A stretch of 45,790 nt of DNA from a virus. The notes below the pieces were generated by a model. The model was not told where the DNA came from. It did no database searches and saw only the letters and a list, made by a program, of their open reading frames with translations. The translations under genes were made by a program, and so were the position numbers. Each line of letters starts with the position of its first letter. The stretch's first letter is position 1. Positions 24,277-32,177 of this stretch are shown piece by piece. The DNA is taken from IMG/VR virus record IMGVR_UViG_3300034418_012525, positions 1 to 45,790 of that record. One strand, given 5' to 3'.

Positions 24277-26331
24277 ATGGCGAGTCAGAATATCAACAAC
24301 TACTATTTTAACAGGTATGATCTCCGTCTTGATGATTCCAGTTATTTTGATTTAACTTTGGTGTCGGATGAACGTGATTATGATGAAGAAGTTGTATTTT
24401 CAACCAATTTAATCGCCGAAAATGACGGAAACAGGTTGCCGATCAATATGGATTTATCATCATCTGATTCTGCGCAACAAATGACTTTATTATGGAATGT
24501 TCATTATTCAGGTAATCCTGTTGTATCAAAGAATTATTATAATCCTGACAATGTGGATCTCACTTGTTTAACTGCAAGCACGTTATGTGATATTGGTTTA
24601 ACGGGGACGGACAACGGATTATACAATAAGATGACTGGTGAAACTTTAACTTTCACGATGGGTATTAATACTGGTGAAACATTTAATCCCCATTATTTTG
24701 ATAGGAGAATGAAAATGTTTCCTGTTACCAGTTATGCCGATTGGCCAAACCATAGATTTTCAGGTAATTCAAAAACCATATATAATATAGTTTCCAAAAG
24801 TGGTGAAACTGTTGGTTATTACAATGAATTATATGGTGGTTTTTATCAGGGGTTTTATAAGTTATTCGGGTATGATTATGAAGTTTTTCCTGAAAGGGTA
24901 AATAAAGGTTGGTCTGCGGAGTTTCTTCTTAAACCTCGTCAAAGAGAAGAATATGAAATTCAACCTTCTGAAGTTTATTTAAATGATGTTTATCCTGATA
25001 ATGCGAATACGTTCTTTTTCTTTGGAACGAGAGCCGAAAACAAGTATTACCATCCAGCATCGGGTGACGTTCAAACAACCGAAACATTTACGTGTGATTT
25101 TAATATTGATATATCAGGCGATGCGTCAGGTTGGACCTATAACCGTGTAACATCAGGATTAACAAATTGTATTAAAACTTGTGCATGTGCAAACACTGGT
25201 GTAACCAACTCAGATTGTTTAACCGTATTTCCAACCACGGGTACAACCATAAAACATAATCTTGGTCCTTGTGGTGGTTATAATACAACGGTGGAAAATC
25301 CACCTGTTGATCCAGGAAAAGATGTGTTTTCAAATGCAATGTCTTTAAAGTTTGAGGGTGACCCCAAAAATCCCCAACTTTGTGTGAAATATTTAAAATT
25401 AACTGGTGATTGTGTAACAACGGGAAGTTGTGAGACCACTGGTTTAACATATTCATCAGGTTATTGTGTTAATGAAATTTGTTCCACTCGTGGAATTTAT
25501 GATGATTGTAATTACAATAACCCTATTTGTGTGACAGCAAACACTGAGGAAAGATGGGTTATGATAACTGCCGTGTTTGAAAGATATCAGAGTTTGGAGG
25601 GGTGTGATTTATTGAATTGGGGTGGATTGGGTGATATTCGGGAACAGTTATATCCTTCTGCGATAAATGGTGCTGCATATAATCTCATTATGCCACCACA
25701 GACACATCCAGGTTCAACCAAAGAAAAGAAGGAAAACATTGTGGAATTAAACCGCAAGTGGTTAAGAGAAAGAGATAAAAGAAAGGGATTATTGAAACTA
25801 TACGTAAACGGTTATCTGTTTATGGTTATTGAAGATTTTGAGGAGATTATTCCAAGAGAACTCAATACTCAGAAGGAAAAACAATTGGGTGTTCCGTTTA
25901 ACATCAGTTGGGGTGGTGGTACTCAAGGGTTAAGAGAAAGTTTGATGTTTAGTGGTTGTTCTGCTTTGGAAGGACCATATATTCAGGATCCTGAGAGTAT
26001 GCCAAATGAAACATTATCAGGTACCAGTTTATCTGGTTTGACGACCGATATTCTTTTGGAACAAAATTTTGGTGGGACATTTATGGGTGGTATTTCACAA
26101 TTCAGAATGTATGTGGAACCATTAAGTACACCGCAGATTCAACATAACGCGAGATTATTAAAGGACAGGTTTGACTTATATGATTATTGGTGTCCTGAAT
26201 GTTATCCGTGTTTATTGGGTTGTTTCTTCAACTTCTCATTGGAAACCGTGGCTTGTGACTTTGACTTTATTGCCAACGAAATTGAATGTGATTTCGGATT
26301 TAACATTGTTGATAATAATCCGAATGTATAA
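24277..26331 (+). CDS. Large Cys-rich virion/adhesin-like protein
   Basis: A 684-residue protein. An N-terminal beta-rich part (SYFDLTLVSDERDYDEEVVF) is followed by aromatic-rich segments, then a LamG/concanavalin-like region ending GGISQFRMYVEPLSTPQIQ. About 25 Cys cluster in CIKTCACANTG, TTGSCETTG and the C-terminal CPECYPCLLGC. Such Cys density is rare in phage proteins made in a reducing cytoplasm, suggesting metal binding or exposure-triggered disulphides. A tail-fibre or adhesin role is likely from the fold type and the paralogous baseplate-like genes downstream. No signal peptide is seen. Confidence 0.65.
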   Translation: MASQNINNYYFNRYDLRLDDSSYFDLTLVSDERDYDEEVVFSTNLIAENDGNRLPINMDLSSSDSAQQMTLLWNVHYSGNPVVSKNYYNPDNVDLTCLTASTLCDIGLTGTDNGLYNKMTGETLTFTMGINTGETFNPHYFDRRMKMFPVTSYADWPNHRFSGNSKTIYNIVSKSGETVGYYNELYGGFYQGFYKLFGYDYEVFPERVNKGWSAEFLLKPRQREEYEIQPSEVYLNDVYPDNANTFFFFGTRAENKYYHPASGDVQTTETFTCDFNIDISGDASGWTYNRVTSGLTNCIKTCACANTGVTNSDCLTVFPTTGTTIKHNLGPCGGYNTTVENPPVDPGKDVFSNAMSLKFEGDPKNPQLCVKYLKLTGDCVTTGSCETTGLTYSSGYCVNEICSTRGIYDDCNYNNPICVTANTEERWVMITAVFERYQSLEGCDLLNWGGLGDIREQLYPSAINGAAYNLIMPPQTHPGSTKEKKENIVELNRKWLRERDKRKGLLKLYVNGYLFMVIEDFEEIIPRELNTQKEKQLGVPFNISWGGGTQGLRESLMFSGCSALEGPYIQDPESMPNETLSGTSLSGLTTDILLEQNFGGTFMGGISQFRMYVEPLSTPQIQHNARLLKDRFDLYDYWCPECYPCLLGCFFNFSLETVACDFDFIANEIECDFGFNIVDNNPNV

Positions 26332-26342
26332 TATAACAGAAT

Positions 26343-26738
26343 ATGGAATTTTTTATAAAGAAAAATAGTACGTTACCGATATTAAAGGTTCAAATTATTA
26401 AGGACGGAAGATTAGATTTTCGTGAGTTTGATAATTTAACCAACAGTTCAACCATTACTTTTTCTATGAAAAACGTGGAAACGGATATGGATGTTATTGT
26501 TAATAAACCCGCATTTGTAGTTAAAAAAACAAATACGACCGGTGACGGACCTGAAGAAGATTATTTTGTTTATTATCAATTCACCAGAAAAGAAACCCGA
26601 AAAATGGGAAGATTTCAAGCGGAGTTTAAGATTACAAATAGTCAGGGTGAAATTATTTTGCCTTTAAGAAATAAACTATTTATAAACATTGATGATTCAT
26701 TCAGTGAGGTGGATTTATGTTGCAAACCAAATAAATAA
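26343..26738 (+). CDS. BppU-N-like small baseplate protein, copy 1
   Basis: A 131-residue protein starting MEFFIKKNSTLPILKVQIIK. The alternation (FREFDNLTNSSTITFSMKN; GRFQAEFKITNSQGEIILP) matches the beta-sandwich fold of N-terminal baseplate upper protein (BppU) domains, which attach fibres to a baseplate. It is paralogous to the next gene over its whole length (shared MEFFIK-N-S-LPILK start, ITFSMKN/IRFSMKN, GRF/GRYEGEF, NSQGE/NSMGE) but has an extra CCKPNK tail. It lies 11 bases behind the Cys-rich virion gene. Confidence 0.65.
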   Translation: MEFFIKKNSTLPILKVQIIKDGRLDFREFDNLTNSSTITFSMKNVETDMDVIVNKPAFVVKKTNTTGDGPEEDYFVYYQFTRKETRKMGRFQAEFKITNSQGEIILPLRNKLFINIDDSFSEVDLCCKPNK

Positions 26739-27092
26739 ATGGAATTTTTTATCAAACAAAATAGTGAATTACCAATCTTAAAGATGCAAGTTGTCCGTGA
26801 CGGAAGAACAGATGCTTACAAAATATTTGATGCCGATTTGGATACCGCAACCATTCGTTTTTCAATGAAGAATACGGATAACGGAATCCAAAAGATTTTG
26901 ATGAATAATGCTTACATCACAACAAAAACAAAAAACAACCCCGACTCACCAACGGAATATTATATCTACTACAAATTCTCAAAAAGAGACACTAATAGAA
27001 AAGGGAGATATGAAGGTGAATTTCATATTGTGAATTCAATGGGTGAGTTAATTGCACCGATACGAGAAATTTTATATATAAACATAATTTAA
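26739..27092 (+). CDS. BppU-N-like small baseplate protein, copy 2
   Basis: A 117-residue protein starting MEFFIKQNSELPILKMQVVR, directly abutting copy 1 (its ATG follows the previous stop with no gap). It shares the beta-sandwich layout and motifs of copy 1 (TIRFSMKNTDNG; YYIYYKFSKRDTNRKGRYEG). By eye the two are roughly 45-50% identical in the shared part, indicating an old tandem duplication with diversification. Two neighbouring subunits could form a hetero-oligomeric collar or fibre-attachment ring. Confidence 0.65.
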   Translation: MEFFIKQNSELPILKMQVVRDGRTDAYKIFDADLDTATIRFSMKNTDNGIQKILMNNAYITTKTKNNPDSPTEYYIYYKFSKRDTNRKGRYEGEFHIVNSMGELIAPIREILYINII

Positions 27093-27102
27093 TGTATTAA
27101 AT

Positions 27103-27750
27103 ATGAGTTACTTAGTTGCGAACTTACCACCATTAGAATGTTATGTTAGAAAAGAATATTTGTATGATTTTGAAAAAGGTTACGGTGAGTTTGAGCCTTG
27201 TTATTGGGTATCAGTAAAATCCATTAAGGGTAGTGCACTATACTTTGAGTCTTATTTAACCAATTATGGTGCGGTATATGATAAGTTACCCATATCGGCA
27301 TATGTTTGGAAAACAGATTTAAATGAAGATGAGTTGTTACCTTTGGATCATTTAGAATTGTGGGACGCGTTTTCATATAATATAACTGTTATTGAAAAAT
27401 CAACATTATCTAATTTAGATTGTAGAGTTTATATGAAAAATAAAAAATTTTATAGTGGTAACTATTTGTTTACAATAGATTCTTGCCATTCGGATCCGAA
27501 TGAGTTAAATGTATCCCTTTCTGAAACACCTAACGAACACAAATCATTTAATATTATAAAATTAGAAAATGGGCAATTCGCGGCACAACCAAATAATCGC
27601 GTATTATATTATGATCAATCATTGACACCAAAAGGTATTAAAATACCTGATTTTAAAGTATCAACTACAGAATTTTATTGTGAAGACGGGACCAAGTGGA
27701 GTGTTGGTGATCAAGATGTCTTCTTCTATGATGATAACAGCGAAGAGTAA
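27103..27750 (+). CDS. Conserved phage protein of unknown function
   Basis: A 215-residue protein with a pattern I recognise as conserved among marine T4-like phages: ANLPPLECYVRKEYLYDFEK, GYGEFEPCYWVSVKSIKG, DKLPISAYVWKTD, FTIDSCHSDPNELNVSLSE and NEHKSFNIIKLENGQFA. The level of conservation implies a precise role, yet no fold or catalytic motif can be named; the Cys/His residues could bind metal. It is last in the plus-strand virion block, 86 bases before the polymerase leader, so it may belong to either. Confidence 0.65.
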   Translation: MSYLVANLPPLECYVRKEYLYDFEKGYGEFEPCYWVSVKSIKGSALYFESYLTNYGAVYDKLPISAYVWKTDLNEDELLPLDHLELWDAFSYNITVIEKSTLSNLDCRVYMKNKKFYSGNYLFTIDSCHSDPNELNVSLSETPNEHKSFNIIKLENGQFAAQPNNRVLYYDQSLTPKGIKIPDFKVSTTEFYCEDGTKWSVGDQDVFFYDDNSEE

Positions 27751-27771
27751 AAAATTATTACTTACCCCAAA

Positions 27772-27800
27772 TTGACTTAAGGTTTTTTTTGTCTTATATT
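27772..27800 (+). promoter_or_regulatory. Sigma70-like promoter of DNA polymerase
   Basis: TTGACT (27772-27777), a 17-base T-rich spacer, then TATATT (27795-27800): five of six and five of six consensus matches. The start point would fall near 27807, one base before a mini-ORF. Confidence 0.7.
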
Positions 27801-27807
27801 TTGAAAA

Positions 27808-27840
27808 ATGTCAAAGAGTAATCACATCATTGCGGTGTGA
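27808..27840 (+). CDS. 10-codon leader ORF upstream of DNA polymerase
   Basis: ATG-initiated MSKSNHIIAV and a TGA stop. It begins where transcription is expected to start and its stop overlaps the GTG at 27837, a possible polymerase start (GTGTGA). It may be a translational-coupling leader. Too short to be judged by composition; its position is the only evidence. Confidence 0.35.
   Translation: MSKSNHIIAV
27822..27840 (+). promoter_or_regulatory. Hairpin overlapping polymerase leader, possible gp43 operator
   Basis: TCACATC, loop ATTGC, GGTGTGA: seven base pairs in RNA including one U-G. It includes the GTG start candidate and the leader stop. T4 gp43 represses its own mRNA by binding an 18-nt hairpin near its start (established); an analogous role here is inference. 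Confidence 0.45.
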
Positions 27841-27872
27841 GCAAAATATCTCAGACGGAAAAAACAAATATT

Positions 27873-30701
27873 ATGGTATCACAACAAGAAATTGAAGAGT
27901 TCCTCAATGGAGAGGACCCTGAAAAATATATCGTATCACTTGAATATGATTATGCGTCAGGAAAAATATACAAAATCATTCAACACCCCGAACAAGGTAA
28001 GGTAATTAAGACCGACTCCTTTGTTCCCTTCGCATGGGTCGGAAATCTTCACGGATTAAAATTTTATAACGGATCAAAGGCTCAACAGAAAGAGGCGATG
28101 TCTGAACACGGGATTATCATTGAGAAGCAAGATACAATGGGTGATCCTCGCATGGAAAAGGGTTTTAAGTTTTTGGTTAAATCCACCAAATCATATGCAA
28201 ACTTGGTTAACTTTTTCAAAAACGGTGGATTGGATCCGTGGGAACGCGGAAATTCAAAACACATCATCATATTATCACCAACCGAACAATATCTCGTTCA
28301 GAAAAACAAAAGGTTATTCAAAGGATTTGATGAATATGATGAGGTTCACCGATTTGTATTTGATATTGAGACCACAGGTTTATCTCCCGAGACCAGCAGA
28401 ATATTCTTAATCGGAATGAAAGATAACCGTGGTTTTGAAAAGGTTATCGCATGTGAAAATGATGATGAAGAAAAACAGGTTATTATTGAGTTCTTCAATA
28501 CAATTGCGCAACTTCGTCCTTCATTGGTCGGAGGTTATAACTCGGCATTCTTTGACTTTCCTTTTATTTTAAGGAGAGCGGAGATTTTGGGTTTGAACCC
28601 CAAAAAGATTGCAAAAACATTAAATCCTCAATCCAAAATCAAACAAAAACAAGGGATGCTCAAATTGGCAAATGAGATGGAGGAATATACCCAAATTCAA
28701 ATGTGGGGTTATAATATTGTGGACATTGCTCATGCGGTTCGCAGAGCGCAAGCCATCAACTCGGATATCAAAAGTTGGGGTTTGAAATATATTACCAAAT
28801 TCATCGGAGCAGAAAAAGAAAATCGGGTTTATGTTGAGGGAGATAAAATCGGAAAAATCTATTTTGATAACAAAGATTATTATTTTAATCCAAAATCAGG
28901 TGGTTATAAAGAAGTTGGTGCACCTGGTACCGAAAATCTTATGGAACGGTTCCCTGATGCTTTTGAAAAGGTTAATGGTCAATACATCATTGAAAGATAC
29001 CTTTATGATGATATTTGGGAAACGATGGTGGTTGATGAAGAATTCAATCAGGCAAATTTCCTTCTTTCAAAACTGGTTCCGACCACATATGAAAGGTTAT
29101 CAACGATGGGAACTGCAACATTATGGAAAATGATTATGGCCGCATGGTCTTATAAAAAAGGTCTTGCAATACCCCAAAAAGGTGAAAAAAGATCATTTAC
29201 CGGTGGTTTATCACGACTACTTGCTGTTGGGTATTCAACTAATGTATTAAAACTTGACTATTCTTCACTATACCCATCCATTCAGTTGGTTCACGATGTA
29301 TTCCCTGAATGTGATGTTACAGGTGCAATGAAAAGTATGTTAAAGTATTTCCGTGATACTCGTATCAAATACAAAAAACTGGCTGCGGACCTATATGAAA
29401 CCAACCCAAAAGAATCTTTAAAATATAACCGCAAACAGTTGCCAATTAAAATCTTTATTAACGCATTCTTTGGTTCATTATCCGCACCACAAGTATTCCC
29501 GTGGGGTGATATGGATATGGGTGAACAGATCACCTGTACAGGTCGTCAATACCTTCGTCAGATGATTATGTGGTTTATGGATAGAGGTTACAAACCCCTC
29601 GTTATGGATACGGATGGTGTGAACTTCTCATCACCACCTGGTCGTGAATCGCAAACTTATATTGGAAAAGGATTAAATGATTTGGTTGTTGAAGGAAAAG
29701 AATATCACGGAACCGAAGCCGATGTTGCTGAATATAATGATCTGTTTATGAGAGGTGAAATGGGGTTGGATACAGATGGTATTTGGCCGTCAACCATAAA
29801 TGTTGCCCGTAAAAACTATGCCCTTCTTACTGATAAGGGTAAAGTAAAACTTACAGGTAACACCATTAAGTCAAAAAAATTACCCACATATGTTGCAGAG
29901 TTTTTGGATCACGGATTAAGATTGTTATTGGACGGTAAGGGACACGAATTTTTGGACTACTATTATGAATATTTGGAGAAGATTTATAACCAACAAATTC
30001 CAATTGCAAAGATTGCAAACAAAGCAAGGGTAAAACAAAGTATTAATGAATATAAAGTTCATATTACAAAGAAAACCAAAGCGGGATCATTAATGTCACG
30101 TCAAGCACATATGGAACTTGCAATTCAACATAACCTTCCTGTTGGTTTGGGTGACACCATTTATTATGTGAATAATGGTGAGAAAAAATCACACGGCGAT
30201 GTGGTTAAGAAAAATGTTTGGAACGCAACCGCACAAGAAAAACGTGAATACAAGGCAAAATACGGAAAAACAATGCCCGCAGATGATGTTGATATTCAAT
30301 TGAATTGTTATTTAATTGATGAAAAAGATATTGAAAATTATCCCGATAAATTGGGTGAATATAACATCGCTCGTTACATCAGTTCATTTAATAAAAGAAT
30401 TGAACCCCTATTGGTTGTTTTTCATCCTGATATTCGTGATGAAATATTGATTGAAGATCCTGCGGATCGTCCTTTATTTACTCACACCCAAACAGAATTG
30501 GTGAGAGGTTATCCGAGAAGAGATGGGGACCAAGATGATTTGGATGAGGTATTAACCCTTTCAGATATGGAAATTGTGTTTTGGAAGAAAATGCAAAAAG
30601 ATCCGTTTTATATGTATTTGGAAAATACATTGGATTTGGTTGATATGAATTATGTGGAAAAAAATAAGAAGTTGGTGGGGTTAGATTTAGTCAATGCTTA
30701 A
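27873..30701 (+). CDS. gp43: Family B DNA polymerase (T4 gp43-like)
   Basis: About 942 residues, close to T4 gp43 (898). The proofreading domain shows Exo I FDIETTGL, Exo II GYNSAFFDFPF and an Exo III YxxxD element. Polymerase motif A is KLDYSSLYPSIQLVHD, motif B is KIFINAFFGSLSAPQ, and motif C is VMDTDGVNF; all catalytic acids are present. No split or intein is seen. ATG 27873 (MVSQQEIEEFLNG) is taken as the start, with GTG 27837 (12 codons earlier) as an alternative overlapping the mini-ORF. The 3' end overlaps the convergent gene at 30687 by 15 bases. Confidence 0.95.
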   Translation: MVSQQEIEEFLNGEDPEKYIVSLEYDYASGKIYKIIQHPEQGKVIKTDSFVPFAWVGNLHGLKFYNGSKAQQKEAMSEHGIIIEKQDTMGDPRMEKGFKFLVKSTKSYANLVNFFKNGGLDPWERGNSKHIIILSPTEQYLVQKNKRLFKGFDEYDEVHRFVFDIETTGLSPETSRIFLIGMKDNRGFEKVIACENDDEEKQVIIEFFNTIAQLRPSLVGGYNSAFFDFPFILRRAEILGLNPKKIAKTLNPQSKIKQKQGMLKLANEMEEYTQIQMWGYNIVDIAHAVRRAQAINSDIKSWGLKYITKFIGAEKENRVYVEGDKIGKIYFDNKDYYFNPKSGGYKEVGAPGTENLMERFPDAFEKVNGQYIIERYLYDDIWETMVVDEEFNQANFLLSKLVPTTYERLSTMGTATLWKMIMAAWSYKKGLAIPQKGEKRSFTGGLSRLLAVGYSTNVLKLDYSSLYPSIQLVHDVFPECDVTGAMKSMLKYFRDTRIKYKKLAADLYETNPKESLKYNRKQLPIKIFINAFFGSLSAPQVFPWGDMDMGEQITCTGRQYLRQMIMWFMDRGYKPLVMDTDGVNFSSPPGRESQTYIGKGLNDLVVEGKEYHGTEADVAEYNDLFMRGEMGLDTDGIWPSTINVARKNYALLTDKGKVKLTGNTIKSKKLPTYVAEFLDHGLRLLLDGKGHEFLDYYYEYLEKIYNQQIPIAKIANKARVKQSINEYKVHITKKTKAGSLMSRQAHMELAIQHNLPVGLGDTIYYVNNGEKKSHGDVVKKNVWNATAQEKREYKAKYGKTMPADDVDIQLNCYLIDEKDIENYPDKLGEYNIARYISSFNKRIEPLLVVFHPDIRDEILIEDPADRPLFTHTQTELVRGYPRRDGDQDDLDEVLTLSDMEIVFWKKMQKDPFYMYLENTLDLVDMNYVEKNKKLVGLDLVNA

Positions 30702-31034
30702 ATCTTCTTCTTTCAAACCATCAGAAGATAAGATGTACCAACCACCCATAACAAATTTTAACTCAACTGAAGATTCATTTCCGAGTTCAATTTCTTTAAA
30801 CTTATCATCAATCAATAAGTTTGTTTGAATAATAGTTTTGGTTATTGATTTGATTGTTAGGTGATCCGTATTTGTTTCGTCCAATATAATTTGTGCCTCA
30901 GGTATATCTTTTACTATAATGCAACTTTCACCACTTGTTCGGTATCTTGGACTACTTACAATAGCATTATCGGAAGTTCTAATTTCCCTTCCATTGATAA
31001 TTCTAATTGAGGGTATTGACTTATAAATTGCCAT
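30687..31034 (-). CDS. Hypothetical protein beside neck-like gene
   Basis: A 115-residue beta-rich protein (SIPSIRIINGREIRTSDNAI; SVELKFVMGGWYILSSDG). The final strand pattern SVELKFVMGGWYILSSDG looks like that of small phage head/tail decoration or fibre-base proteins. It directly abuts the neck-like gene (sharing base 31034) and converges on the polymerase. No family could be named. Confidence 0.55.
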   Translation of the reverse strand: MAIYKSIPSIRIINGREIRTSDNAIVSSPRYRTSGESCIIVKDIPEAQIILDETNTDHLTIKSITKTIIQTNLLIDDKFKEIELGNESSVELKFVMGGWYILSSDGLKEEDLSID

Positions 31035-32146
31035 TATATTACATAAAATTGTCTTGGGAATGCTCGGTATTGAAGTGATTTGTTAAGATTTTCAGCAACG
31101 GATGCTTCCCTCTCCATCATTTTTTCTGGTCTTAATCTTTCCAATCTTTGTGTAAGTTCTTCAATTAACTTTGATCTTTCGTCCTTAGATTCAGTTAATA
31201 AAGAATCATATTCCATTTGAATTTCACTATCAGGTGTTTTTAAATTACCCTGATATTTTCCTCTAACACGACCAACAGTTTCTTTTACATATGCAACAAA
31301 CCATTTACGAACCCATGCTTGTGCGGGTGTATTTAATTCGTCCCATTTCATTTCGTCAATTGGAATATCTGACGGTAAACGTACCACATCAGGATTTTTT
31401 GCCAAACAATCTTCTCTATCAAAAGTATCATAATACCAATACCAAACTCTATATTCATTAAATTGAATATTACCGAAGTCAAACTTACCACCAGGTACAT
31501 TCATTAAATGTAATGCTTTTTTACCTTCAGCAAGTGCGGTAATACGATAAGTAAGTTCACCAGAAATAATTCTTCTTTTAATGTTAATATCTTGCATTCT
31601 TAATAAGATATCAAAGGCGGGTGTAATAAAGTAGTTACCCATTGTACCCATTTGTGAAAAACCAGCAGCACCACCCAAACCGATACCACCAAATCCTCCG
31701 AATCCACCCATAAACGGATCAAAGAATGCGGCATCAAGTTCAGATCTACTAAACCATAAAAGTTCATTTACCTCTCTACCCGCAGGAATTTCGTATATTT
31801 GTTGATTTGGTACGAGATCAATATAATCTTTTTTAAGTTCAGAATCACCCCCCGCTTGTAGTCCAACAATTTTAGAGTAAGCGTATGTATATTGAGTTTC
31901 CCAATCTAATGATCGTGATGTAAATGCACGAGTTAAAGATTGTTCATCTAAATTAAGCCCATATAAAGATGTCCATTGTGATTCAATCAACCAATCATTA
32001 ACGTATTGTGCATAGTCCTGAATTGAAAGTTCAAGTAGAGAATCCATCATTTCATCCTCTATTTCAACACTTCTTATAGGTGCACCTAATAGGTGTTTAA
32101 CTCTCGTATAAAGTTTACTTCTATCTGGTTCGTTAATTATAGACAT
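31034..32146 (-). CDS. Putative neck protein (gp13-like)
   Basis: A 370-residue protein. RVKHLLGAPIRSVEIEDEMM followed by a helix and DLVPNQQIYEIPAGREVNE, then a Gly-rich loop (GGFGGFGGIGLGGAAG), matches the general layout of head-tail neck proteins of T4-like marine phages. WVRKWFVAYVKETVGRVRGK is a conserved-looking helix. T4 gp13 is 309 residues. The glycine-rich loop of about 30 residues is distinctive and may be a flexible insertion or a low-complexity expansion. It has an octamer site 14 bases upstream. Assignment is from pattern memory and context. Confidence 0.5.
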   Translation of the reverse strand: MSIINEPDRSKLYTRVKHLLGAPIRSVEIEDEMMDSLLELSIQDYAQYVNDWLIESQWTSLYGLNLDEQSLTRAFTSRSLDWETQYTYAYSKIVGLQAGGDSELKKDYIDLVPNQQIYEIPAGREVNELLWFSRSELDAAFFDPFMGGFGGFGGIGLGGAAGFSQMGTMGNYFITPAFDILLRMQDINIKRRIISGELTYRITALAEGKKALHLMNVPGGKFDFGNIQFNEYRVWYWYYDTFDREDCLAKNPDVVRLPSDIPIDEMKWDELNTPAQAWVRKWFVAYVKETVGRVRGKYQGNLKTPDSEIQMEYDSLLTESKDERSKLIEELTQRLERLRPEKMMEREASVAENLNKSLQYRAFPRQFYVI

Positions 32147-32160
32147 AGTGATATTTTTAT

Positions 32161-32168
32161 TATAAATA
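32161..32168 (-). promoter_or_regulatory. Late-promoter-like octamer TATTTATA
   Basis: Minus-strand ATATTTATA, 14 bases before the ATG at 32146, in the 31-base gap behind the SOD-fusion gene. Confidence 0.5.
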
Positions 32169-32177
32169 TCTTACTTT

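Noticed and set aside
30687-30701. Convergent overlap of polymerase and 115-codon gene as a sign of a wrong call
   Set aside because: Both frames have long support; a 15-base tail overlap is normal in compact phage genomes.
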